This document shows, one piece after another, positions 56,537 through 64,000 of a DNA stretch of 64,000 nt. Source of the DNA: Platerodrilus igneus (lineage: Eukaryota > Arthropoda > Insecta > Coleoptera > Lycidae). Positions within the stretch are counted from its first letter, which is position 1. Each line of letters opens with the position of its first letter. A model generated the notes under the pieces. That model made no database searches and had not been told where the DNA came from. It worked only from the letters and a program-made list of their open reading frames with translations. A program made the position numbers and the translations under genes. The DNA is taken from assembly GCA_036346225.1 (NCBI GenBank), contig JARFIW010000139.1:3410001-3474000 (forward strand). Direction: 5' to 3'.

Positions 56537-57090
56537 TAATTCAAAATTTATTTGTGGGTTTGAGGTCTCTGGATTAAGGTGAAAACTCTTTTTTATGGTC
56601 TAAATTTTCGAATTTATTTTAAATTCTTGATCACAGGCATATCTAAAAAAATTTTATACGCTAGATTATAAATGTGGTACATAGATTATAACTTACAAAC
56701 TTGAGGTTAATTGAAAACTAGCATAACAAACATAATAAAAATCTTGGAAAAACTCGTAAAACTAACAAAATTAAAAGTTCTTTAAAAATAAATTGTAAAC
56801 ATTAAACTTGTATATACATCAATTTGATGTCATAAATTTTGAAGTCAAAATTTATGACATCAAATTGATGTATATACAAGTTTAATGTTTACAATTTATT
56901 TTTAAAGAACTTTAATTTTGTTAGTTTTACGAGTTTTTCCAAGATTTTTATTATGTTTGTTATGCTAGTTTTCAATTAACCTCAAGTTTATATGCCTGTG
57001 ATCAAGAATTTAAAATAAATTCGAAAATTTAGGCCATAAAAAAGAGTTTTCACCTTAATCCAGAGACCTCAAACCCACAAATAAATTTTG

Positions 57091-57095
<5 letters not shown>
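56537..57095. mobile_element. Palindrome 1: near-perfect fold-back with 2-base spacer
   Basis: Left arm 56537-56842 and right arm 56845-57095 are reverse complements with very few substitutions; the spacer is AG (56843-56844). The right arm lacks about 55 bases that the left has (around 56643-56697). (TA)n tracts lie on both sides, directly adjacent on the right. No gene inside. Resembles a fold-back MITE in a TA microsatellite, a preference known for rice Micron elements; the class here is inferred. Confidence 0.8.

Positions 57096-57131
<36 letters not shown>
57094..57131. repeat. (TA)n microsatellite, right of palindrome 1
   Basis: About 38 bases of TA, starting at the palindrome's end. 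Confidence 0.95.
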
Positions 57132-57135
<4 letters not shown>

Positions 57136-58740
57136 TGATTTAAAAGATGTCTGAGGGTAAACAAACTAATTTACCACTCCTATCAATGTTTTCTAAATTT
57201 AAAACTGACTATAATAAAAAGAGGATTGATAAGTAATTACTTGTTAAACTAGGCTAAAAGGCTATTTACTGGTGGTAAAGCGTTTAAGGTTTACAAGAAG
57301 TGTTTTGGGTAACTGTTCTTTAATAAAACGTTTATCTAATGTAATTTTAATTGAATGAGCTTCGGTTGATTGTTTGTAAATTTCATGTTCACTGTTTGAT
57401 GGATACTCTATTTCATTAATTAATTAATGTACCGCAATACCTGTAAGAGAATTTATTTTTAGCATATTTAGTATTAAGTAATTGTAAGATTTGTGGAATG
57501 TCAACCAATAATAATTAGTATAAGTGACACAAGTATCTGTTCCAAAATAGGAAGCATACATAATGATAATGGATCGATGAGTGTAGTTCTTAAATATTTT
57601 GTAAATAGTTAGCAAGTGGTAATTTTTGATAAAATCTCCTACGTGATAAGTATTTAGAAAATAGGTAGTTGATTTTGAATTTTTTTTGTAAAAAGACGTT
57701 TTTCTTGGGAGCTTGTTATTGAATTTGAAAAAGAATATATCTACTTGATATTTTCCCCTTTTTACTTAATCATCGTGATATTGGAGCAATATAAAGAATT
57801 TAATGTTTGTGGAAGGCTATTAGTGCATCATATAATAAGTAACAAAAGTTTTATACAACCGTGGGCAGTTAAGAAGAGTGATTCTAGTTATAGCGAATGC
57901 AGGGTCATCTTTAGTGTTGGTGAAGAATAACATCAATGAGCTTTGAATAATTTACAGTGGTTTCCAAGTCTAACAGGACAACGTTTTGTTCATAGGTGGT
58001 CGAGTATAGCAAGAATTCATATGCATAGAGTCGATTCTAAGTATACTTGTTCCTGAGTTATTATTTTATTATTCCTAGACCCTAAAATAGAGTGAATGTA
58101 ATAGAAATATAAAATTAAAACTTACTTTCTACAGGTATTAACTGCAAGCGTTCGCAATGCAATTTTGTTTTATCCTGTGAAGAGGTCCATTTGAGCAACT
58201 CAAGCAACTTCAGTGGAATTACAGGCATTTGAAATTAATTCTTGTACATGCACCATTTAAAGGTATTTGTTAGTAATTTGAACCTCAAACGTTTATCTAA
58301 ATTTTACATTTGGGATTATATTTATCAAACCTTGAAAATAATAACAAATAACGCCACATCTACATTGCGAGAGGTTAAGTGAAGTTAACAAGACGACGCT
58401 TTATGTGGAAGTGCTTAATGCGCCTGTAAAACGATCTGAGCCCACGTTGTTTTACAGAGTAGAAACATCTTGATATAATAATTTCTGAGAGTGAGTATGA
58501 AAAGCCGTGGTATAAATAAACACAATTTTTCCTTTATTTAATTTTACAGAAATATAAAAGTTTAGTAAAGTATGTTTGCGTAGTAGTTACATATAATATA
58601 CATGTAATTAAGGTTGCGGTACTATCAGATAAAATTACCGCTATTTCTACATATTTGAAAGGCCAACACCACTTCTTTTATCTGTTGAATCAATTATGCT
58701 TTAACTGTTTGATTTTAATTATAATCTTCATTTACAATAG
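57132..58740. other. No gene recognised
   Basis: AT-rich spacer between the two palindromes. Frames at 57424 and 57745 are short and unmatched. Confidence 0.45.
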
Positions 58741-58749
58741 TATATATAT

Positions 58750-58792
<43 letters not shown>
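58741..58792. repeat. (TA)n microsatellite, left of palindrome 2
   Basis: TA run with one interruption (TAAATA). Confidence 0.95.
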
Positions 58793-58798
<6 letters not shown>

Positions 58799-58889
58799 GT
58801 TATTAAGATGAAATGAAAACCCAACTTTTGTATTTAAAGTTGAATTACCATTTCAAATCGAACTAGTAATTGAAAACCACTAAAAGAAC

Positions 58890-58962
58890 GGCTACAGCAG
58901 GATTTGAACCTGCAACCTCTGATTCTCCGGATCAGTGCTCTAACCAATTGAGCTATCTAGCC
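58890..58962 (-). tRNA. tRNA-like sequence, left arm of palindrome 2 (probably not a functional tRNA)
   Basis: 73 bases that fold as a cloverleaf: acceptor GGCTAGA/TGTAGCC (one mismatch), D-arm GCTC/GAGC, anticodon stem CTGAT/ATCAG, five-base variable loop, T-arm GCAGG/CCTGC with loop TTCAAAT. The anticodon loop CCGGAGA would give GGA, but it has C instead of the universal U33 and lacks the long variable arm of serine tRNAs. I therefore treat it as a tRNA-derived element head with A and B boxes. Confidence 0.5.
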
Positions 58963-59361
58963 TAATTGTTTAGAAGATGTTATACTTAATACTACTGAAG
59001 CTTGGCCCTTGTTAATGATTTTCAATTACGTCTTGCATTTAAGGAAATTGAATCTAGTTATATACATAATTCATGTACTAATAACTTGATCATCCCATTT
59101 TTGCAACGTTCGGAATAATACAAACATGTAATTATATTATTATTAATAGAGAGAAATAATCCACATTTGGAATGCAATTAATAATAATATAATTACATGT
59201 TTGTATTATTCCGAACGTTGCAAAAATGGGATGATCAAGTTATTAGTACATGAATTATGTATATAACTAGATTCAATTTCCTTAAATGCAAGACGTAATT
59301 GAAAATCATTAACAAGGGCCAAGCTTCAGTAGTATTAAGTATAACATCTTCTAAACAATTA

Positions 59362-59434
59362 GGCTAGATAGCTCAATTGGTTAGAGCACTGATCCGGAGA
59401 ATCAGAGGTTGCAGGTTCAAATCCTGATGTAGCC
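59362..59434 (+). tRNA. tRNA-like sequence, right arm of palindrome 2 (probably not a functional tRNA)
   Basis: Mirror image of 58890-58962, differing by one base in the 3' T-stem (CCTGA instead of CCTGC), which disrupts one stem pair. Same anticodon-loop problem. Confidence 0.5.
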
Positions 59435-59578
59435 GTTCTTTTAGTGGTTTTCAATTACTAGTTCGATTTGAAATGGTAATTCAACTTTAAATACAAAAGT
59501 TGGGTTTTCATTTCATCTTAATAACTATTAATATATATTAAGCATTCATTTGCATTCCAAATGTGGATTATTTCTCTC

Positions 59579-59581
<3 letters not shown>

Positions 59582-59632
<51 letters not shown>
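59582..59632. repeat. (TA)n microsatellite, right of palindrome 2
   Basis: About 51 bases of TA. Confidence 0.95.
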
Positions 59633-59636
<4 letters not shown>

Positions 59637-59903
59637 AGATGTGATTATATGTTCTAGCCAGGTCATTTTACATCATGAACATCATAAATTCGAGAAAGAA
59701 TCTGTTGCGTCCAGAATGCGAATCTATTTAGTTTAAGTTTAGTTTAAAATATAATTCTTTAATATTAAAAACTCCGCAAATATTTACATATAATACACAA
59801 CAATTTAATATCCACACTGCAACGTACTTCATGTTATATAGTTTAGGAGAATATAAATTAAATAATGCAATGTAGACGCCACCTCTTTAATGCCTTATTA
59901 AAC

Positions 59904-60325
59904 TTCTTAATCTTCTTTGGGAATGAAACCACTCATAGTTTTTAAAATCTATTTTATTTACGTTTCGATCCATGACCTAGGATCGTTGTCAAAATAATAA
60001 AAATTTCAAGTTTGACGTTTATGACATAAATTGAAGGTTACTTTGATTTATTGATGTTTGAAATATTTGGTTTGAGTACACTAAGCAAAAATTTTTAAAG
60101 TTTAAAAGAATGATTGCCTTCAATTTGTGTTGCGGCCTGGGACCGACTTGTTTTAAGTAGCCAATACGCTTAACGTGAAATCAGCTGATTAATTTTTGTT
60201 GGTGAATTTTATATAAATTCAATAATTTGGGAAACATTTTTTAACATGTTTCTATTTATACAATTGAGAGATTTCTGATTTTATGTCTTATTTTACCGAG
60301 ATTCAGTGAAGGGGGTTAAGCAACT
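59904..60325 (-). repeat. Left inverted flank of the Penelope-like element
   Basis: Reverse complement of 61786-62205 with a few differences (for example CAAGTTTGACG with AAATTT versus AAGTTT in the neighbouring stem). Ends inward at GGGGTTAAGCAAC. Confidence 0.85.
59960..60018 (-). ncRNA. Hammerhead-ribozyme-like motif, left flank
   Basis: Minus strand carries the same 59-base motif as 62088-62146; see that entry. One base differs in the stem I region. Confidence 0.3.
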
Positions 60326-60803
60326 ATCAAACATAAAAATTGAAAATACACACACAATGGTAAGCTTTGATGTAGTAAATCTCTTTACAAATGTCCCTAT
60401 AAACAAAACGCTTAATATTATAAAAAACAAACTCGAAAAAGATGACAATCTTAAAGAAAGAACAAAACTAAGTATATCATCGATTATGGAATTACTTGGT
60501 TTATGCGTAAATACCACATATTTTCAAATAAATGATCAATTTTACAAACAAAGCTTCGGAATGGCAATGGGAAGTCCACTATCCCCAATCTTCAGTAATA
60601 TATTCATGGAGGAATTCGAAAAAGATGTGATATTCACACAAGAATTGAAACCATTGATCTGGTGGAGATACGTTGATGATGTTTATGCTATTTGGCCTCA
60701 TAATATAGAATTAATTAAAAACTTTATACAGTCAATTAACGAAATAGAACCAACTATTAAATTCACATATGAATTAGAACAACATGGAAAACTTCCGTTT
60801 TAG
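60306..60803 (+). pseudogene. Penelope-like reverse transcriptase, N-terminally truncated
   Basis: Motif A MVSFDVVNLFTNVPINKTL (catalytic D in SFDVV), motif B FGMAMGSPLSPIFSNIFMEE, and motif C WWRYVDDVYAIWP with both catalytic aspartates. The spacing and the LFT-x-VP and MGSPLSP words are specific for Penelope/telomerase-like RTs. Upstream fingers and the N-terminal domain are absent because the element starts at the inverted flank. The frame ends KLPF at a T-run (60797-60800); a one-base deletion there and another in an A-run near 60825 break the join to the endonuclease part. The ATG at 60357 is not a natural start. Confidence 0.85.
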
Positions 60804-61413
60804 ATATTCTAGTTATCAAAACGATACAACAATTAATACATCGGTATATAGAAAACCAACGCACACAAACAGATACTTAAACTTCGATTCAAACCACCCA
60901 CAATGTATCAAACGAGGAATTATCAAAACCATGTATGATAGAGCAAAATTAATATCATCAAACGAAGAAATTTTAAAGAAAGAGAATGACCTAATCAGTT
61001 ATACACTAATAGAAAACAAATATCCTAAAAGAATAATAGAGAAAGAAATGAATAAAAACCCTAAAAATAAAGAAAAAGAAAACAAAAACAACGATACACA
61101 CCACAAAATGCTCTCAATACCATACATAAAAGGATTCTCCGAAAAAATTCAAAGAATAGGAAACAAATTTAGAATTAAAACAGTATTTAGAACCAACAAT
61201 ACACTAAGAGCACAATTAACAAAAACAAAACCCAAAAACGCAATACAAAATTCAAAAAACTGTATCTACAAAATACCGTGCGAATGTAATAAGTTTTATA
61301 TAGGAGAAACTTCCAGACCATTTGAAGTTCGATTAAGAGAACATAAATCATATATAAAAATAGAAAATTTGAAAATCCATGATTTGCCAACATGCATGGG
61401 ACTCCAGTCATAA
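60784..61413 (+). pseudogene. Penelope-like linker and GIY-YIG endonuclease
   Basis: After the RT thumb (NDTTINTSVYRKPTHTNRYL, then CIKRGIIKTMYDRAKLI) comes a basic linker with a charged low-complexity stretch (NKNPKNKEKENKNN). The endonuclease begins NCIYKIPCECNKFYIGETSR (IYKIPC with the cysteine pair, and FYIG as the YIG half) and continues PFEVRLREHKSYI, containing the catalytic arginine and a histidine. It nicks the target for priming in active elements. The frame is lost at about 61390; remaining C-terminal residues continue at 61428-61616. Confidence 0.85.
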
Positions 61414-61427
61414 AATAAAATGGAAAG

Positions 61428-61616
61428 ATGCAAAATTATCGACAAAGAAGAAAACCACCAAAACGCAAAATCAAAGAAGCTGCCTATATAACCCTACATA
61501 AAAATAACTGCGTTGCAAACGAATCCGTGACTTTCAGTAAACAATGGATTCCATTACTAAAAGAAATAACAAAAGAAATAACAAATGAAGATCAAATGCC
61601 CACAATATCTAGGTAG
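61428..61616 (+). pseudogene. Penelope-like element, protein C-terminus
   Basis: Continuation in another frame: KRKIKEAAYITLHKNNCVAN followed by ESVTFSKQWIPLLKEITKEI and a stop at 61614. The I-x-E-x3-I pattern is the end of the GIY-YIG domain and its C-terminal tail. Two frame changes lie in 61390-61440. Confidence 0.7.
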
Positions 61617-61785
61617 CATTGCAAGTTTTTCCTGGGTTTTCCTTGCGATATTAACATGAAATACAGCCTACATACATGATTTCTATTTATACATACAATA
61701 ACTAATTACATAACAATAAGCATATTAACTAGAAAACCATTATTTCGGCAAATTATAAATGTTGGGGATCTTGGTAGCCACAGGT

Positions 61786-62205
61786 TGCTTAACCCCTTCA
61801 CTGAATCTCGGTAAAATAAGACATAAAATCAGAAATCTCTCAATTGTATAAATAGAAACATGTTAAAAATGTTTCCCAAATTATTGAATTTATATAAAAT
61901 TCACCAATAAAAATTAATCAGCTGATTTCACGTTAAGCGTATTGGCTACCATAGGAAAGTCGATCCCAGGTCGCAACACAAATTGAAGGCAATCATTCTT
62001 TTAAACTTTAAAAATTTTTGCTTAGTGTACTCAAACCAAATATTTCAAACATCAATAAATCAAAGTAACCTTCAATTTATGTCATAAACGTCAAACTTGA
62101 AGTTTTTATTATTTTGACAACGATCCTAGGTCATGGATCGAAACGTAAATAAAATAGATTTTAAAAACTATGAGTGGTTTCATTCCCAAAGAAGATTAAG
62201 AAGAA
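61786..62205 (+). repeat. Right inverted flank of the Penelope-like element
   Basis: Begins GTTGCTTAACCCCTTCACTG; a fragment related to its inner part occurs at 7575-7670, and inverted pieces at 31637 and 31958. Confidence 0.85.
62088..62146 (+). ncRNA. Hammerhead-ribozyme-like motif, right flank
   Basis: Layout: ACGTC (stem III 5' strand plus a GUC-type cleavage triplet) at 62088-62092, a stem I hairpin-like stretch, TTGACAA (62114-62120, canonical core CTGANGA with two changes), stem II GATCC-TAGGTCAT-GGATC (62122-62139), then GAAACGT (62140-62146), giving the invariant GAA and a four-pair stem III. Hammerheads are known in Penelope-like terminal repeats. The core substitutions, an extra C before stem II and a weak stem I suggest a decayed motif. 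Confidence 0.35.
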
Positions 62206-62253
62206 TGCTAAACAAACCACAACAAACATACAGGAGTATTTGCCTTATTAAAC

Positions 62254-62984
62254 TATTCTACTATTAGTCACGTTATCAGAGACATGTCTGGCGAGGAGCA
62301 GGTCGTGGTATTGGCTATTCTTTGCACGTTGTTTCTGTTTTAGCTACAATTACTTGCAGGTGTGCGTGCGTTGTCGTTTTGCGTAATTCAAATTGGTATT
62401 TACGTGCTGGAAGATGTTTACCAAAAACAGTTGGCCATAAACAGAAGCGTCCTCAGCACTGCAACCAGTTACGAGGTAAGGTAAAAAATTGGTGGCTTTT
62501 AATATTCGAACTTAACGTAACAGATACGATAAAATACAGTCTACTTTATCTCTTTTTACTGTAGCTATCATAATTGTTTTTTGTTATACTATTGGTTGTT
62601 AAGATCAATATCGTTTTGCCCCTCTTAAGAATAAATTTATTTGTATACGAGCATTTGCAAAATTCCCGGTATAAGATTTCTCAATTACGTTTGGGGCATA
62701 AAACCGTGATCACTAAGGGAGTTTAATAACAAAAGGATCGTGTTTTAGATCAAAATAAAAGTATTTATTTCGTTCGACTTATAATAAAGGGATGATTAAT
62801 AGAGTTTCTATTTATCAGATAGTTTGTTAAAATATCGTGTTTGTGTAAATCCTATTCGAAAGTTTATCCATATTTTATAATAAAAGTTAACGTTTAAATT
62901 CATTTAAATACTCGATTATATATTGCAACGGCAACTCATATAGGTGAATATTCTAAAAGATATTTCAGTTTTAATCAAATAACA
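62254..62984. other. No gene recognised
   Basis: The 80-codon frame at 62322 is unmatched. AT content rises toward 62950. Confidence 0.4.
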
Positions 62985-63145
62985 CTCAAAATTACGACTG
63001 ACGCCATTTATTAAATATAAATATTGAACAATTGCACAAGTCAAGTTGATTAATACAAAGTATTAATTAATAAGATGAAATAATAACTTAGACTTTTATG
63101 CAAAGCCCAAATGGTCATTTTAAGTCGAAATTGAAAAATGGAAAA
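62985..63145 (+). mobile_element. Body of the tRNA-associated SINE-like family, solo copy
   Basis: Matches 17040-17200 and 17430-17600: CTCAAAATTACG, ACAATTGCACAAGTCAAGTT, GATGAAATAATAACTTAGAC, TTTTATGCAAAGCC. No tRNA-like part follows, so this is a truncated single arm and not a palindrome. Confidence 0.6.
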
Positions 63146-63691
63146 TATAAGGTAACCTGTGGTGTTCAGCGCAGGGGGTCTTATAAATTTGTATATGGAC
63201 TTACCTCCGCGTGGTTTTATTGTTGTTCTACGAACTAGTTCCTTACTCTTCAGCAAAGTGGACTGTATTTGAGATTATAGTAAGTGTTACTTGGCACTTC
63301 AGTAAGTTTTTTAGGGGTTTATCAAATTAATTCGGCGGCACTATTGACTAACTCATCGAACGCACAACTGTTTGGTTCCGAAATCGACGAGAGAGAGTGT
63401 TTTTTGTCACCACCACCCTTAGTCCAACTTATTTACACATGCACAAAGGAATTTTTACGACAGGATGTAACGGGATAAGGAATGACAACTTTAGGATTTG
63501 ATTTACAACTAAGAATTTAAAGTAACTTAAAATTAACCACGCAAACGTGCGACAAAGAGACCGAACATCCCGCCCACCAAAATAAGTATGAACTAACTTA
63601 TTTTATAATTAAAAATAATTATAGCTATTAACTACGAAACCTAAATCGACAAACTTATATAAGTGAATATATGTATACATACCATTAAATA
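63146..63691. other. No gene recognised
   Basis: Spacer before the edge BEL/Pao element. It may include that element's LTR, whose partner would be outside the window. Confidence 0.35.
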
Positions 63692-64000
63692 TTAAGTAAT
63701 TGGCAGTAAACATAGTTTCACTAGAGGACGTTTAACTAACCCTTGAGCTGTCTTGACGGTAGCTACCCGAACGATACCGTCCCTAGCAAGATGAACATCT
63801 ACTACTCTTCCTAACTGCCACTGTAGAGGGGGGTTATTTTCTTCCTTTAAGAGGATAAGCGAATCAATAGGGAGGGTAGCGGAATTCCTTAACCACTTAC
63901 CTTTCTGATGCAACGTGTGCAGGTATTCAGCACTCCATTTTTTCCAAAACCCTTGTTGCATTTGCTGCAACAATTGCCAGAGATTCAAACAAGAGGGGTT
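63692..64000 (-). CDS. BEL/Pao retrotransposon integrase C-terminal domain (third element), runs off the right edge
   Basis: A continuous minus-strand frame: NLWQLLQQMQQGFWKKWSAE, YLHTLHQKGKW, LILLKEENNPPLQWQLGRVV and GIVRVATVKTAQGLVKRPLV, ending KLCLLPIT and a stop at 63692. This is the C-terminal DUF5641-type domain that closes BEL/Pao pol. No disablement is visible in the part seen, unlike the copies at 0-2 and 26.7-28.6 kb. The rest of the element lies beyond base 64000. Confidence 0.8.
   Translation of the reverse strand, partial: NPSCLNLWQLLQQMQQGFWKKWSAEYLHTLHQKGKWLRNSATLPIDSLILLKEENNPPLQWQLGRVVDVHLARDGIVRVATVKTAQGLVKRPLVKLCLLPIT

Larger units (their letters stand above)
58787..59537. 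mobile_element. Palindrome 2: fold-back carrying a tRNA-like sequence on each arm
   Basis: Arms 58787-59147 and 59177-59537 pair base for base with scarcely any mismatch (one lies in the tRNA-like T-arm). The 29-base loop is 59148-59176. Each arm has a 73-base tRNA-like sequence and the SINE-body words CATTTCAAATCGAACTAGTA and AATTGAAAA also seen at 17.6 kb. TA microsatellites flank both sides. The loop sequence reappears inverted at about 59552-59580, just outside the right arm. Confidence 0.85.
59904..62240 (+). mobile_element. Penelope-like element with inverted flanks and 13-bp target duplication
   Basis: TGCCTTATTAAAC occurs at 59891-59903 and 62241-62253 as a direct repeat bounding the insertion. 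Inside, 59904-60325 and 61786-62205 are about 420-bp inverted repeats, followed on the right by a 35-base unpaired extension (62206-62240). Between them lies a Penelope-type RT with GIY-YIG endonuclease. Inverted partial terminal repeats with a short extension next to the target duplication are a known arrangement of Penelope-like elements. The N-terminal part of the protein is missing, so this is a 5'-truncated, inverted-repeat-flanked insertion. Confidence 0.8.

Noticed and set aside
58890..58962. Functional tRNA-Ser(GGA)
   Set aside because: The anticodon loop has C instead of U at position 33, the variable arm is short, one acceptor pair is mismatched, and the sequence is embedded in a palindromic element.

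Overview
The window looks like repeat-dense, AT-rich nuclear DNA of an animal, most likely an arthropod and probably an insect. I recognise no intact host gene, no rRNA and no bacterial operon. Almost everything that can be named is a mobile element or its wreck: BEL/Pao and Ty3/gypsy LTR elements, one family of non-LTR retrotransposons represented six times, an R1-like LINE end, hAT transposase pieces, a Penelope-like element, tRNA-derived SINE-like sequences, palindromic fold-back elements seated in (TA)n tracts, and Polinton/Maverick-like virus-derived elements. The species assignment is inference from this element mix.

Layout. 0-2 kb: BEL/Pao gag-pol wreck (minus) with a tRNA-derived insertion. 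2.7-8.2 kb: two LINE 3' parts around unrecognised AT-rich DNA. 10.9-16.2 kb: a 5.3-kb element with 774-bp terminal inverted repeats, AG-type ends and a 6-bp target duplication, carrying three decayed genes. I read it as a shrunken Polinton-like element. 17-18 kb: tRNA-bearing fold-back. 19.3-19.85 kb: decayed packaging-ATPase gene. 24-28.9 kb: tandem segmental duplication of a 9-bp satellite plus an LTR, running into an internally deleted BEL/Pao element. 29.3-34.7 kb: two LINE copies and two hAT fragments. 38.7-45.8 kb: direct-repeat pair around a gypsy pol wreck and an R1-like end. 51.1-54.3 kb: LINE end and a second Polinton-like relic. 55-57.1 kb: minisatellite and a 560-bp palindrome. 58.7-59.6 kb: palindrome with a tRNA-like sequence on each arm. 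59.9-62.2 kb: Penelope-like insertion with a 13-bp target duplication and inverted flanks. 63.7 kb to the end: BEL/Pao integrase tail.

The most interesting system is the Polinton-like pair (10.9-16.2 and 51.6-54.3 kb). Both copies share about 1.2-1.4 kb holding the 5' part of a leftward C2H2 zinc-finger gene, a long conserved non-coding divergent promoter region and a rightward core promoter. The rightward promoter drives a different, unrelated gene in each copy, which suggests a gene-exchange module. An 8-base motif (TTTATCTC) recurs six times in each inverted repeat and once before each rightward gene. The second theme is palindromes that carry tRNA-like sequences on both arms.
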